Shown here: one piece after another, positions 19,916 through 30,958 of the stretch | Layout of the letters: each line of letters starts with the position of its first letter | Position numbering within the stretch: position 1 is the stretch's first letter | NCBI GenBank assembly: GCA_937889645.1 | Contig: CALBZE010000051.1 | Span: 62,001-126,000, forward strand | DNA: 64,000 nt | Source of the DNA: an uncultured bacterium | GTDB taxonomy: Bacteria; Gemmatimonadota; Gemmatimonadetes; Longimicrobiales; RSA9 | Reading direction: 5' to 3' | Made by a program: the position numbers and the translations under genes | The notes under the pieces: model-generated | Seen by the model: only the letters and a program-made list of their open reading frames with translations | The model's database searches: none | Told to the model about the DNA's origin: nothing

Positions 19916-21163
19916 TCACATCCTTCCCTGCTCCGCGGCGATCCGCTGCACGAGGCCAAGGGCCAGGTACGACGCGAGCAGGAACGAGCCCCCGTAGCTC
20001 AGAAACGGAAGCGGGATCCCGGTGATCGGCATGATCCCGACCGTCATCCCGATGTTGACGACCACGTGGGCGAACCAGGCGCCGAAGATACCAAAGACGA
20101 CGATCCCTGCAAAGGGGTCCGGCACCCGCTCCGCGATCCGAGTGATCCGCCACAGGATGAGCCCGAAGACCAGCAACACCGGGAACGTGCCGAAGAAGAA
20201 GCCGAACTCCTCTCCGATGACGCTGAAGATGAAGTCCGTGTGCTGCTCCGGCAGGAACGCCAGTCGCTTCTGCGAGCCGAGGGTGAATCCCTTGCCGAAC
20301 GGCCCACCGCTACCGATCGCGACGCGCGATTGGATCACGTGCCAGCCGGCGCCGCGCGGATCGATCGAGGGATCCAGGAATACGAGGAGGCGCGCCTTCT
20401 GGTACCCGGCGAGCGAGTTCCAGAGCGGCAGCGCGATCGTACCCGCCGCCAGGTTCGCGGCCACCACGGTGACTCCCTCCCACAGGTACGCCCTGTAGAA
20501 GTAGAGGAAGACCACCAGGAGGACCATGTGTATGCTGAACAGCCCCGCGTTGAACGACAGCAGCAGTCCGACCACGGGACTGACGAGCATAAACATCAGA
20601 CCGAGCGGAGTTCCCGCCCAGTACAGCACCGCGAGCAGGATCGCGGTGAAGACCATTGCCGTCCCGAGGTCCGGCTGGAGCATGACGAGGCCCATGGGCA
20701 CGAGGACGAGCATCACGGGCGTGATGAGCGTCCATAGCGACCTGGGCGGCTCGCGCCAGTTCCCGGTGACGCGGGCGAGCATGAGGATGGTCGCCAGAAT
20801 AGCGAACTGGGACGGCTGCACCAGGATGGGGCCGAGATCGATCCAGCTCTTGGTGCCCTGCGCGGTCCCGTAGCCGCGGCCGATCACGAGCGTGAGCGCC
20901 AGCAGTGCGGTACCGATCACGTAAGCCGGGACGGCGGCCCATTCGAACCACCGCACCTGGATCCGCGTGACCACCAGGAAAACGAAGACCGAGACGCCTA
21001 GGAAGAGGAGCTGCTTCTTCCATACCCACTGGACCGCGGGGTCGGGCACGTCGAGCTGGCCGGCCGAATAGACCATGGCCACGCCGAAGAGCGACAGCCC
21101 CAGCACGAGGAGGAGAAGCGTCGTATCGCCCAGGGAGGCGCGGAGCCGCTGGATGAGGATCAT
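19916..21163 (-). CDS. rodA: Rod-shape peptidoglycan glycosyltransferase RodA
   Basis: 415-aa SEDS-family protein with about ten membrane segments, polymerising lipid II during cell elongation together with PBP2. Signature segments are 'QPSQFAILATILMLARV' and the C-terminal 'GIPLPFLSYGGSFLLA'. The conserved Asp of SEDS enzymes is probably the one in 'LGTAMVF'-proximal 'LQPDLGTA'. Its ATG overlaps the mrdA stop by 4 nt (ATGA), so PBP2 and RodA are translated in tandem. Confidence 0.96.
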   Translation of the reverse strand: MILIQRLRASLGDTTLLLLVLGLSLFGVAMVYSAGQLDVPDPAVQWVWKKQLLFLGVSVFVFLVVTRIQVRWFEWAAVPAYVIGTALLALTLVIGRGYGTAQGTKSWIDLGPILVQPSQFAILATILMLARVTGNWREPPRSLWTLITPVMLVLVPMGLVMLQPDLGTAMVFTAILLAVLYWAGTPLGLMFMLVSPVVGLLLSFNAGLFSIHMVLLVVFLYFYRAYLWEGVTVVAANLAAGTIALPLWNSLAGYQKARLLVFLDPSIDPRGAGWHVIQSRVAIGSGGPFGKGFTLGSQKRLAFLPEQHTDFIFSVIGEEFGFFFGTFPVLLVFGLILWRITRIAERVPDPFAGIVVFGIFGAWFAHVVVNIGMTVGIMPITGIPLPFLSYGGSFLLASYLALGLVQRIAAEQGRM

Positions 21164-22992
21164 TGCGCCCAGCGTGCGGGTCGTCCCGCCCTGTAGTGTT
21201 CCATCAATGTCTGTACGGTATCCGTCGGCATGCCGTACTTGCGTCGCAAGTAATAGTCCGCGGTCTTGGCGGCGTACTGCGCCGCGACCCACCCGTGCTG
21301 ACCGAATTCGAGGAGCACGGCCACGACGATCTCCGGCTTCCCACCGCGAGGCCCGGCCATCCCGACGAACCAGGCGTGGTCGTCGCCGTGCGCGTTCTGC
21401 GAGGTGCCGGTCTTTCCGCGCCAGTCCCAGTGCTCGAGCGCCGACATCCCCGCGGTGCCGCCGCCGTTCGGGATCGTTACCCGGCGGATCCCCTCCAGGA
21501 GCGGCTCGAGGATCTCATCGCCCCAACCGAGGTCCCAGCGCCGTTCGCTTCCATCGTCGTCGGCCGCGATGCGAGGCGCCATGACGCGGCCGTTTCCCGC
21601 GAGCGCGGCGTAGAGCTGCGCCATCCGCAGCGGGGACTGGTCGTTCGCGCCCTGCCCGATGGCGAGACTCAGTACCTCGGCCTGGGTCGGGTCCCACCCC
21701 CAGCGCCGGCGGTACCAGCGGGGCCCATCCGGGAAGATCCCGGACTTCTCCGAGGGCAGATCCACGCCGGATGCGGACGCGAATCCGAGCCGGGTGCCCT
21801 CCGACAGGAATCGCTCCAGCCCGATTTTCAGGCCGACCTGGTAGAAGTAGACGTCGCACGAGACCTTGATCGCGTCCGGTAGAGTCAGGTACCCGTGCCC
21901 GGACCGCTCCCAGCACCGGAAGTAGCGATTTCCGTACTGCATCCCGCCCCGACAGGGGATCTGCATCGGCTGGTCCGGGTCGAGAACGCCCAGCTCCATT
22001 GCGATCGCGGCCGTGACCAGCTTGAACGTCGATCCGGGAGGATAGGTTCCGTCAGTGGCACGGTTGAGGAGCGGCTTGGCCGGGTCTTCGTTCAGCCGCC
22101 GCCACACCTCCGGGTCGATCCCGCCGACGAAGAGATTGGGATCGAAGCTCGGATTCGAGTACATCGCCAGGACGTGGCCCGTCCCCGGCTCCACCGCGAC
22201 GATCGCTCCGCGCATGGTGTCGGGGAAGATCTTCGCGATCCACCGCTGGAGGTCCAAGTCCACGTGCAGCCTGAGGTCCTCCCCGGGTACGGGCGCCACG
22301 ACCCGCCGCGGCGCGTACTCGCCGACGATCCGGCCGTGGGCGTCCATCTCCACGTACCGGACGCCGGGCGTGCCGCCCAGGGTCCGCTCGTAGCGACGCT
22401 CGATCCCCGTCTTCCCGATCACCTGGCCGGCCGAGTATCCCTCGAATTCCGGGCGAGCGAGCTCGTCCTCCGAGATCTCGCCGACGTAGCCGAGGAGGTG
22501 GGCCACGGCCGCGCCGTCAGGGTACCGCCGCTTCGGGCGCATGTCGATGTAGACGCCGGGGAGGAAGAGCCGCCGCTCCTCGATCGCCGATACCTGCTCG
22601 AACGTGAGGTCGGTCGAAACGACGAGCGGCTGGCCGGGCGCGCGGCGGCGACGCGCCATCAGCGCGTCGATGCGAGCTGGCGTCAGACCGAGCAGCGGCG
22701 CGAGTCGCTCCAGCGCCGCCCGCACCGTGTCCGGCGGCCCGGGGAGGAGCGACAAGGCGTAACCCGGCACGTTGTCGGCAAGGATTTCCCCGTTGCGATC
22801 GAAGATCGAGCCCCGGGGCGGCGGGATCGGCAGCGGCCGCAGCCGGTTCGCATCCGACTGCAGCGCGTACGTGTCGTTCTTGAGAACCTGGGTCTCGAAG
22901 AACGCGAAGCCGAGCGTCCCGAGCCCCAGCGCGAGTACGGCCAGGGCTCCCTGGGCCCGACGCCGTCGCGCATGCGGGTGGAAAAGGTGCAT
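21160..22992 (-). CDS. mrdA: Penicillin-binding protein 2 (elongasome transpeptidase)
   Basis: 610-aa class B PBP cross-linking peptidoglycan in the elongasome. One N-terminal membrane segment (about 15-35) is followed by the dimerisation domain ('RGSIFDRNGEILADN') and the transpeptidase domain. The active-site serine is in 'YPPGSTFKLV' (S321, K324), 'SCDVYFYQVG' occupies the SxN region, and 'GKTGTSQN' is the KTG box. It lies between mreD and rodA in the classical mre-mrd order; beta-lactams such as mecillinam target this protein in other bacteria. Confidence 0.96.
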   Translation of the reverse strand: MHLFHPHARRRRAQGALAVLALGLGTLGFAFFETQVLKNDTYALQSDANRLRPLPIPPPRGSIFDRNGEILADNVPGYALSLLPGPPDTVRAALERLAPLLGLTPARIDALMARRRRAPGQPLVVSTDLTFEQVSAIEERRLFLPGVYIDMRPKRRYPDGAAVAHLLGYVGEISEDELARPEFEGYSAGQVIGKTGIERRYERTLGGTPGVRYVEMDAHGRIVGEYAPRRVVAPVPGEDLRLHVDLDLQRWIAKIFPDTMRGAIVAVEPGTGHVLAMYSNPSFDPNLFVGGIDPEVWRRLNEDPAKPLLNRATDGTYPPGSTFKLVTAAIAMELGVLDPDQPMQIPCRGGMQYGNRYFRCWERSGHGYLTLPDAIKVSCDVYFYQVGLKIGLERFLSEGTRLGFASASGVDLPSEKSGIFPDGPRWYRRRWGWDPTQAEVLSLAIGQGANDQSPLRMAQLYAALAGNGRVMAPRIAADDDGSERRWDLGWGDEILEPLLEGIRRVTIPNGGGTAGMSALEHWDWRGKTGTSQNAHGDDHAWFVGMAGPRGGKPEIVVAVLLEFGQHGWVAAQYAAKTADYYLRRKYGMPTDTVQTLMEHYRAGRPARWAQ

Positions 22993-23050
22993 CCTTTCAC
23001 GTCCCGGCCGCTTCCGGGCGCCAGGCCGTGCACGGCCCGCCCGGCGGCGG

Positions 23051-23536
23051 CTACCGTTCGCCGGTGATCAATCGATAGACCAGGAACGCGACCGATCCGG
23101 CGACGGCCGCGTAGGCCGCCGCGATCGGCGCCTCGATCGCGAGCCGGGTCACGGTGTCGCCCCGGACCGCCGGCCCCGCGATCAGGAAGTAGACCACATC
23201 GTGGAGCCACTTCCCCACGAAGAGGTAGCCCGCCACGAAGAGCGTCCCCTCGCCGAGGAAGAGGTCGCGAGAACGTGCCCCGAGGAACCCGAGCAGCGTC
23301 ATCGTGACCGCCTCGGCGCCGAACGCGATGAGCGAGAGCGCATCCCGCAACAGACCAAGGACGAGGCCCAGCGCCGCGGCCCCCGCGCCGCCCAGCCGGC
23401 GCGCGCCCAGGAGCAGCGCAACCGTCAGGAGATCCGGGGCCGTCGCACCAAGACCGATCGCGATGTGCAGTACGAAATCTAGAGCGACGAGCAGGGCGAT
23501 GAACGCCCAGAACGTCCACGCCCGGCTAGCCGTCAT
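23051..23536 (-). CDS. mreD: Rod-shape-determining protein MreD
   Basis: 161-aa integral membrane protein with about five hydrophobic helices, part of the MreBCD elongation complex. Sequence conservation in MreD is low, so identification rests on size, hydrophobicity ('TFWAFIALLVALDFVLHIAI' near the start) and position between mreC and mrdA. The start overlaps the mreC stop by 4 nt. Confidence 0.88.
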   Translation of the reverse strand: MTASRAWTFWAFIALLVALDFVLHIAIGLGATAPDLLTVALLLGARRLGGAGAAALGLVLGLLRDALSLIAFGAEAVTMTLLGFLGARSRDLFLGEGTLFVAGYLFVGKWLHDVVYFLIAGPAVRGDTVTRLAIEAPIAAAYAAVAGSVAFLVYRLITGER

Positions 23537-24438
23537 TGCCGATTCCCATCCGCCTCCTCACCAGTATCCGCCGCCGCGGTGTCCGGTTCGCCGCCCACGG
23601 GCCACAGATTCGACAGGTCGCCCCCGCCGCCCCAGTCCGACCGGATTCCCACGAGAACGTGCGACGCCGCTTCCGGCCTAACCGCCGGGCGCACGAGATA
23701 GCTCTTCCGCCAACCCGTGTCCGCTTCTTCGATCCCGACCACGGAGCCGAGCGGGATCCCCCTCGGGTACACGCCGCCGCGACCCGACGTGACGATCCGG
23801 GTCCCGGGCTTGATGTCGCTGTGGAACGGCGCGCCCGCGAGAACCAGCAGGTCCTCCTCCCGGAACTCGCCGCGCCGCGGCTCGACCAGGCCGTACACCT
23901 GCCCGTCCAGCGTCATGGCGCTCGCGCGGAAATCCGGGTGCGTCCAGTCGATCGCCTGCGAGATGTGCTCGTCGACTTCCCACACGACGCCGAGCAGCCC
24001 CTCGGGCGTCAGGACCGGGCTCCCCACCTCCACGCCATCCGCCCTGCCGATGTCGAGGAGAAACGTGCTCTCCGCGCCCGGCACGCCCAGCCGCATGACC
24101 TCCGCCGACTTGAAGTGCTCGGCCGCCCGCGCGCGCAATCCGAGGAGCGCGCGCAGCCGCCGGTTCTCCTCGGCGAGCGTCGCCTGCGCGGCCGTGACCG
24201 CGGCCAACGAATCGTGCCGGGCCCGCAGCTCCGCGACGTCGACGCTCAAGACTCGCCGCTCGACGATCTCCCGCTGCGCCGCCAGGAACGGGCGCAATGC
24301 AGTGCTGCGTAGCGCCCCCCGAATCGGCGCCTGGTAGCCCGACGGCAGGAAGAACAGAAAAAGCGCGATCAGCATGAGGCCTGAAACCACAGCTGCTTCG
24401 CGCCTCTTCCCCCTTCGCTTCCCCTCGAAGTAGTCCAC
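23533..24438 (-). CDS. mreC: Rod-shape-determining protein MreC
   Basis: 301-aa bitopic protein linking MreB to the periplasmic wall enzymes. A membrane helix at about 18-34 ('AAVVSGLMLIALFLFFLPSG') precedes a coiled coil ('DVAELRARHDSLAAVTAAQA') and the beta-rich MreC core with 'GVEVGSPVLTPEGLLGVV' and 'TSGRGGVYPRGIPLG'. It starts 3 bp after mreB and overlaps mreD by 4 nt. Confidence 0.95.
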   Translation of the reverse strand: MDYFEGKRRGKRREAAVVSGLMLIALFLFFLPSGYQAPIRGALRSTALRPFLAAQREIVERRVLSVDVAELRARHDSLAAVTAAQATLAEENRRLRALLGLRARAAEHFKSAEVMRLGVPGAESTFLLDIGRADGVEVGSPVLTPEGLLGVVWEVDEHISQAIDWTHPDFRASAMTLDGQVYGLVEPRRGEFREEDLLVLAGAPFHSDIKPGTRIVTSGRGGVYPRGIPLGSVVGIEEADTGWRKSYLVRPAVRPEAASHVLVGIRSDWGGGGDLSNLWPVGGEPDTAAADTGEEADGNRQ

Positions 24439-24441
24439 CGC

Positions 24442-25482
24442 TCAGGTCTGCAGAACGCTCCGATAGCGCGGCAGGTCATCCAGGATCCGACCCGCGCCGC
24501 GCACCACGCACGTCAGCGGTTCCTCGTCCACGTGGATCGGCAGATTCGTCTCGTGCGCGAGCAGCTTGTCCAGCGCACGGATCAACGCTCCGCCGCCTGT
24601 CATCACGATCCCGCGGTCCACGATGTCCGACGCCAGCTCCGGCGGCGTGATCTCCAGCGCGCGCCGCACGGCGTCCACGATCTGCTGGATCGGCTCCTGG
24701 ATGCACTCCCGGATCTCCTGCGAGTGCACCCTCACCGTCTTCGGGATCCCGCTCACGAGATCCCGCCCCTTGACCTCCATCTCGCGTTCCTCGCCGATGT
24801 TGAAGGCGGAGCCGATCTGGATCTTGATCGCTTCCGCCGTCGGCTCGCCGATCAGCAGATTGTAGTTCTTCCGCAGGAACGTGACGATCGCATTGTCGAT
24901 CTCATCGCCGCCCACGCGGATCGACGTGTCCGACACGATCCCGTTGAGCGCGATCACTGCAATTTCCGTGGTACCGCCGCCGATGTCGATCACCATGTTC
25001 CCCGTCGGCGTGTCCACGGGCAGGCCGACGCCGATCGCCGCGGCCATCGGCTCGGCCACCATGTAGACCTCTTTCGCGCCCGCCGCGGCCGCGCTCGACC
25101 GCACCGCCCGCTTCTCCAGTTCCGTGATCCCGGACGGCACGCCCACGACGACCCGCGGCTTGATGCGGAAGATCCGCTTCGACGTGACCGTACGCAAAAA
25201 ATGGCGCAGCATGATCTCGGTGATGTCGACATCCGCGATCACGCCATCCTTGAGCGGGCGAACCGCCATGATCCCTTCGGGCGTACGGCCGAGCATTCGC
25301 TTGGCCTCGAGGCCGATCCCCTTGATCCGGTTCGTGCCTCGCTCCACCGCCACCACCGAAGGCTCGTTGAGGACGATCCCCTCGCCCTTGACGTAGATCA
25401 GGGTGTTCGCGGTACCGAGGTCGACGGCGATGTCGTTGACTGGGAGGAGTCTCCCGGAAGAAAACCAGCTCTTGAGCGCCAT
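24442..25482 (-). CDS. mreB: Rod-shape-determining actin homolog MreB
   Basis: 346-aa actin-family protein organising cell elongation. It shows phosphate-1 'DLGTANTLIYVKG', 'RIKPRVVVGVPSGITELEKR', phosphate-2 'VIDIGGGTTEIAVI' and the adenosine motif 'VMTGGGALIRALD'. The ATG at 25482 is preceded by a modest GGTGAG. It is the first gene of the mre-mrd-accD run. The 147-bp gap before it holds two hairpins and no gene. Confidence 0.97.
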   Translation of the reverse strand: MALKSWFSSGRLLPVNDIAVDLGTANTLIYVKGEGIVLNEPSVVAVERGTNRIKGIGLEAKRMLGRTPEGIMAVRPLKDGVIADVDITEIMLRHFLRTVTSKRIFRIKPRVVVGVPSGITELEKRAVRSSAAAAGAKEVYMVAEPMAAAIGVGLPVDTPTGNMVIDIGGGTTEIAVIALNGIVSDTSIRVGGDEIDNAIVTFLRKNYNLLIGEPTAEAIKIQIGSAFNIGEEREMEVKGRDLVSGIPKTVRVHSQEIRECIQEPIQQIVDAVRRALEITPPELASDIVDRGIVMTGGGALIRALDKLLAHETNLPIHVDEEPLTCVVRGAGRILDDLPRYRSVLQT

Positions 25483-25532
25483 AACTCACCGCGTGCCCCG
25501 ACCTCGGGGCGGGACAGGGACCAAACATGCGA

Positions 25533-25553
25533 GACCCACCGTTTCGGTGGGTC
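25533..25553 (-). other. Hairpin in the mreB leader
   Basis: An 8- to 9-bp perfect stem (GACCCACC with GGTGGGTC) around a TTT/AAA loop lies 50 bp upstream of mreB. On the minus strand there is no U-run directly after it, so it may be a leader structure rather than a terminator. Confidence 0.4.
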
Positions 25554-25588
25554 ACGCCCTCGAAACTCCAAGGGAGCGTTCAAGTTAA

Positions 25589-25623
25589 CCCGCGCGAAAA
25601 CCTCGTGCAAGATTTCGCGCGGG
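25589..25623 (-). terminator. Stem-loop after dut
   Basis: An 11-bp perfect stem (CCCGCGCGAAA with TTTCGCGCGGG, 13-nt loop) begins 6 bp after the dut stop. On the minus strand it is followed by TTAACTTG, a weak U-tract. It most likely ends or protects the pnp-ald-dut transcript and marks the boundary with the mreB run. Confidence 0.5.
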
Positions 25624-25629
25624 AACGGC

Positions 25630-26085
25630 TCAGAGGCGACCCGTGCTGCCGAATCCGCCCGCGCCGCGCACGCCGCCGGCGGGCAACTCCTTGACGAGGT
25701 CCCACTCGATGCGGCATACCCGGGCGACGACGAGCTGCGCGATGCGCTCGCCGTGCGCGATCGTTTGCGGTTCGCGGTCGAAGTTGATCATTGGGACGAG
25801 CAGCTCGCCCCTGTAGTCACTGTCGATCGTGCCCGGGGCATTCGGCATTCCGAGCCCGCGGTGTATGGCGAGCCCGGACCGGGGACGGACCTGGGCCTCC
25901 GTCCCCTCGGGGAGAGCGATGGAGAGACCGGTCGGGACGAGCACCCGCCCGAGGGGCGGGAGCTCGATGTCCGGCCCGGCGTTACGCAGGTCCACGGCGG
26001 CGGAGCCCGGCGTCGCGTAATCGGGCAGCGGCCACTCCGCTGGGAAGTGGGGCAGTCGGCGGATCAGGACGCGGACCGATTCCAT
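25630..26085 (-). CDS. dut: dUTP diphosphatase
   Basis: 151-aa trimeric dUTPase hydrolysing dUTP to dUMP, keeping uracil out of DNA. All five motifs are recognisable: 'AAVDLRNAG', 'VRPRSGLA', 'GTIDSDYRGEL', 'GERIAQLVV' and the C-terminal 'RGAGGFGSTG', which closes the active site. It is the last gene of the run; ald ends 25 bp upstream. Confidence 0.96.
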   Translation of the reverse strand: MESVRVLIRRLPHFPAEWPLPDYATPGSAAVDLRNAGPDIELPPLGRVLVPTGLSIALPEGTEAQVRPRSGLAIHRGLGMPNAPGTIDSDYRGELLVPMINFDREPQTIAHGERIAQLVVARVCRIEWDLVKELPAGGVRGAGGFGSTGRL

Positions 26086-26110
26086 CGACGCCGGCTCGCT
26101 CGGGACCGCC

Positions 26111-27223
<1,113 letters not shown>

Positions 27224-27249
27224 GATGTCGCTTCCGTCAGATAGTCGTC

Positions 27250-28488
27250 TCAGCTCTTCGGCCCGAGCCGGACCCCGACCTGCCGGTCCGGGTCGTAGCA
27301 CTCCGCCGCGACACCGGCCACGTCGTCGAGCGTCACGGCGTCCAGCCGCGCCATCAGCTCCTCCACAGTGAGAAACGGCTCCTCGTAGAGCCCGAAGCCC
27401 GCGAGCCGCTGGAGCCGAGCTCCGCTCGACTCGAGCGAGATCACGAGTTGCCCCTTGACCTGCCCCTTCGCGTCCTCCAGCTCCTCGGCCGTCAGGCCGG
27501 AGCGCGCCAGGCGCGCCAGCTCCTCGCGAAGCACCTCCTCCGCCCGATCCGCCCATTCGTGCCGGGTGCCGACGTACACCCCGGCGATCCCGGCTTCGGC
27601 GTAGAAAGATTGGAAGGAATAGACGGTGTAGGCCAGCCCCAGTTCCTCGCGCACCCGCTGGAACAGCCGGGAGCTCATCCCGCCGCCGAACGCGCTGGAG
27701 AGGAGGACCAGCGCATACCGCCGCGGGTCCCGGTGTCCGAACGTGTGCGTGCCCAGGACGATGTGCGTCTGCGCCGTCGGCCGCTCCACGTACAGCGACT
27801 TCCCTTCCGCGGGCGTCGGCTTCGGGACCGGCATCGGGTCCACGCCGTCCGGCGCATTCCCGAACAGCGTCGCGACGCGATCCACCAACTCCTCGTGGCG
27901 GACGCTGCCCGCCGCGGCCACGATCAGGTTCGGCCGCCTGTAGCCCCGTGCGTGCACACGGCGCAGATCGTCTATGCTCAGCCGGCTGACGGTGTCGCGT
28001 GTGCCGAGGATCGGGTAGCCGTACGGGTGTGCGCCCCAGAGCGCCTCGGAATGCAGCTCGAAGACGAGGTCGTCCGGCGTGTCCTCGACCGTCGAGATCT
28101 CTTCGAGCACGACCTCGCGCTCGAGCTCCAGGTCCTGCGCCCTCAGCGTGGGGTGTAGGACCAGGTCCGCCAGTACGTCGAGCGCCGTGTCGAAGTGCTC
28201 GTCGAGGACACGGGCGTGATACGCGGTGTGCTCCCGCGTCGTGTACGCGTCGAGCGAGCCGCCCAGGCGCTCGATGACAAGGGCGAGCTCCTTCGCGCTC
28301 CGCCGCGCGGTCCCCTTGAACACCATGTGCTCGACGAGGTGGCTCGCCCCGAGTTCCGCCTGCGATTCGTGGACCGAACCGCTACGGACCCACACGCCTA
28401 CGGACACCGAGCGGACTCCCGGCATCTCCTCGCTGAGGACCAGAAGCCCGCCCGGCAGTTCGACGCAGGCGAACCGATCCTGCGTCAC
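27250..28488 (-). CDS. M16-family zinc metallopeptidase (processing-peptidase type)
   Basis: 412-aa single-chain M16B peptidase. The inverted zinc motif is 'HLVEH' (about residues 49-53) in '[19 protein letters not shown]', with the distal zinc Glu in '[11 protein letters not shown]'. The C-terminal half has the conserved '[20 protein letters not shown]'. The start is GTG 28488, overlapping the pnp stop by 4 nt. The pnp-M16 order is common in bacteria (for example Bacillus mlpA/ymxG), but the substrate is unknown. Confidence 0.92.
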   Translation of the reverse strand: MTQDRFACVELPGGLLVLSEEMPGVRSVSVGVWVRSGSVHESQAELGASHLVEHMVFKGTARRSAKELALVIERLGGSLDAYTTREHTAYHARVLDEHFDTALDVLADLVLHPTLRAQDLELEREVVLEEISTVEDTPDDLVFELHSEALWGAHPYGYPILGTRDTVSRLSIDDLRRVHARGYRRPNLIVAAAGSVRHEELVDRVATLFGNAPDGVDPMPVPKPTPAEGKSLYVERPTAQTHIVLGTHTFGHRDPRRYALVLLSSAFGGGMSSRLFQRVREELGLAYTVYSFQSFYAEAGIAGVYVGTRHEWADRAEEVLREELARLARSGLTAEELEDAKGQVKGQLVISLESSGARLQRLAGFGLYEEPFLTVEELMARLDAVTLDDVAGVAAECYDPDRQVGVRLGPKS

Positions 28489-30569
28489 TCCAGTTCCTGC
28501 AGCGCGGCCTTGCGGGACAGACGGAGCCGTCCCTTCTCGTCGATCGAGAGGAGCTTGACCTTGGTCGTGTCGCCCTTCTTGAGCACGTCCTCGGTCCGTT
28601 CCGTACGGCCCTCCTGCAGCTCCGAGATGTGGCAGAGCCCCTCGACGCCGGGCAGGATCTCCACGAACGCGCCGAACGTCGTCGTGCTCTTGACCACGCC
28701 CTCGTAGATCCGACCGATCTCGGGTTCCTGCACGATCGCCGCGATCATCTCCCGCGCGCGCTCGCCGCCCTCGGCGCTCACGCTCGCGATCGTGACCAGC
28801 CCCGAATCGTCGATGTTGATCTCCGCGCCCGTCTCGTCCTGGATCGAGCGGATCGTCTTCCCCTTCGGCCCGATGACCTCGCCGATCTTGTCGGGGTTGA
28901 TCTGCATCGTGATGATCCGCGGCGCGTAGCGCGACAGCTCGCTGCGCGGCGTGGACATCGTCTGATCCATGACGTCGAGGATGTAGAGGCGCCCCTTGCG
29001 GGCCCGCTCGAGCGCCTCGCGCATGATCTCGATCGTGAGCCCCTCGATCTTGATGTCCATCTGGATCGAGGTCACGCCCTCGCGGGTGCCGGCGACCTTG
29101 AAGTCCATGTCGCCGAGCGCGTCCTCGAGGCCGAGGATGTCTGTGAGGACCGCGACCTGGTCGCCTTCCTTGATCAGCCCCATCGCGACGCCCGCGCAGG
29201 CGGCCCGGATCGGCACGCCGGCGTCCATGAGCGCGAGGCTCGCGCCGCAGACCGAGGCCATCGAGCTCGAGCCGTTCGACTCGAGGATGTCGCTCACCAC
29301 GCGGATCGTGTAGGGGAACTCCTCGTACGGCGGCAGGAGCGGCTGGATCGCCCGCTCGGCCAGGGCGCCGTGCCCGATCTCGCGCCGGCTCGTCCCGCGC
29401 ACCGGCTTCGCCTCGCCCGTCGAGAAGGGCGGGAAATTGTAGTGCAGCATGAACGACTTCGACGTCTCCTGCGGCACGTCGATCGTGTCGATCCGCTGCT
29501 CGTCCGAGCTGGTGCCCAGCGTCACGACCGCGAGCGCCTGCGTCTGGCCACGCGTGAAGAGCGCCGAGCCGTGCGTGCGCGGAAGGACGCCGACCTCGCA
29601 CGTGATCGGGCGGATCTCGTCGACGCGGCGGCCGTCCGCCCGCTCGCCCCGCTCCAGGATCTGCTGGCGCATCACCCGTTTCTCGATCTCCGAGATCACG
29701 GTCCCGATCGCGCCGTCCTGCTCCGGGAACTCCTCCGCGAGCGCCGCTTTGACGTCTTCCCGCAGCGTCGCCAGCGCCTGGTTGCGCTCCGCCTTGTCCT
29801 TCAGGTTGAGCGACTCACGAACCCGCGCCTCCGCGAGCTCCTCGACCCGCGCGCGGAGATCCTCCGGGATCTCCGCTCGCACCCACTCCATCTTCGGGAC
29901 CGAGACGTCCTTGAGGAACTCCTTCTGGATCTCGATCAGCTCGCGGATCCCCTCGTGCGCGACCATCAGCCCCTCGGCGATGTCCTCCTCGGGGACCTCG
30001 ACCGCTCCGCCCTCCACCATCGTGATCGCCGTCTCCGTGCCGGCCACGACGATGTCGACGTCGCTGAACTGCAGCTGCTGGAACGTCGGGTTCAGGACCC
30101 ACTGCCCCTCGATCCGCCCGATCCGCACGGCCGCGACCGGGCCGGCGAACGGGATCTTCGACATGTTCAGCGCCGCGGAGCAGCCCAGGAGCCCGAGCAC
30201 GTCCGCATCGTTCTCCTGGTCGGCCGACAGCACGTTGACGAACAGCTGCGTCTCGTACATGAAGCCGTCCGGGAACAGCGGGCGCACCGGCCGGTCGATC
30301 TGGCGGGCCGAGAGAATCTCCTTCTCGCTCGGACGCCCCTCGCGCTTGATGAACCCGCCGGGGATCTTCCCGGCCGCGTAGCTCTTCTCACGGTACTCGA
30401 CCGTGAGCGGGAAGAACGGCATCGACGTCGGCGTGTCCTGAACCGTGGCCGTGCACAGCACCACCGTCTCGCCGTACTGGACCAGGCACGCGCCGTGCGC
30501 TTGCCGCGCCATGCGCCCGGTCTCCAGGATCAGCTTCCGCCCCGCAAACTCTCGCTCTATTCTGTGCAT
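28485..30569 (-). CDS. pnp: Polyribonucleotide nucleotidyltransferase (PNPase)
   Basis: 694-aa phosphorolytic 3'-5' exoribonuclease, core of the RNA degradosome. Two RNase PH-like domains flank a helical linker. The second has 'MLHYNFPPFSTGE' and 'DILESNGSSSMASVCG' with the catalytic 'GDMDFKVAGT'. The C-terminal KH domain ('IGEVIGPKGKTIRSI') and S1 domain ('GRIYEGVVKSTTTFGAFVEI') are present. It starts 60 bp after rpsO, the classical rpsO-pnp order. Confidence 0.97.
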   Translation of the reverse strand: MHRIEREFAGRKLILETGRMARQAHGACLVQYGETVVLCTATVQDTPTSMPFFPLTVEYREKSYAAGKIPGGFIKREGRPSEKEILSARQIDRPVRPLFPDGFMYETQLFVNVLSADQENDADVLGLLGCSAALNMSKIPFAGPVAAVRIGRIEGQWVLNPTFQQLQFSDVDIVVAGTETAITMVEGGAVEVPEEDIAEGLMVAHEGIRELIEIQKEFLKDVSVPKMEWVRAEIPEDLRARVEELAEARVRESLNLKDKAERNQALATLREDVKAALAEEFPEQDGAIGTVISEIEKRVMRQQILERGERADGRRVDEIRPITCEVGVLPRTHGSALFTRGQTQALAVVTLGTSSDEQRIDTIDVPQETSKSFMLHYNFPPFSTGEAKPVRGTSRREIGHGALAERAIQPLLPPYEEFPYTIRVVSDILESNGSSSMASVCGASLALMDAGVPIRAACAGVAMGLIKEGDQVAVLTDILGLEDALGDMDFKVAGTREGVTSIQMDIKIEGLTIEIMREALERARKGRLYILDVMDQTMSTPRSELSRYAPRIITMQINPDKIGEVIGPKGKTIRSIQDETGAEINIDDSGLVTIASVSAEGGERAREMIAAIVQEPEIGRIYEGVVKSTTTFGAFVEILPGVEGLCHISELQEGRTERTEDVLKKGDTTKVKLLSIDEKGRLRLSRKAALQELE

Positions 30570-30629
30570 TGCCTCTTTTCCGTTCGCTCTAGCGCCTCAG
30601 CCCTACCGCACACGCCGCCGCGCTTCCGC

Positions 30630-30890
30630 TCAGTGACGCAGCCCGAGCTCCTCGATCAACGAACGGTACCGCTCGAGGTCCGTGCGCTTGAGGTATTCGA
30701 GGAGACGACGCCGCTTGCCGACGAGGAGCATGAGCCCGCGCCGGCCGTGATGATCCTTCTTGTGAACCTTGAAGTGCTCGGTCAGCTCGTTGATCCGCGC
30801 CGTGAGCAAGGCGATCTGGACGGGAGCACTGCCGCGGTCGTTGGGGTGAAGCTGGTACTTCTTGATGATCTGCTCTTTGTCGATCGTCAT
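30630..30890 (-). CDS. rpsO: 30S ribosomal protein S15
   Basis: 86-aa primary 16S rRNA-binding protein of the small subunit. It shows '[20 protein letters not shown]' and '[19 protein letters not shown]', and ends 'IEELGLRH', the family's usual ending. The ATG at 30890 is preceded by GGAGG; a longer frame upstream is not conserved. It lies between ribF and pnp. Confidence 0.97.
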   Translation of the reverse strand: MTIDKEQIIKKYQLHPNDRGSAPVQIALLTARINELTEHFKVHKKDHHGRRGLMLLVGKRRRLLEYLKRTDLERYRSLIEELGLRH

Positions 30891-30958
30891 GATTCTCGTG
30901 CCTCCGCGAGAGTCTACGCTGGTCGGGAAGCGAAACGCTTCGGATTTTGAACAACCAT

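Noticed and set aside
30927..30941. Small hairpin between ribF and rpsO as an S15 autoregulatory leader or terminator
   Set aside because: Only a 6-bp stem with no U-run and no recognisable S15-binding pseudoknot; too weak to support.
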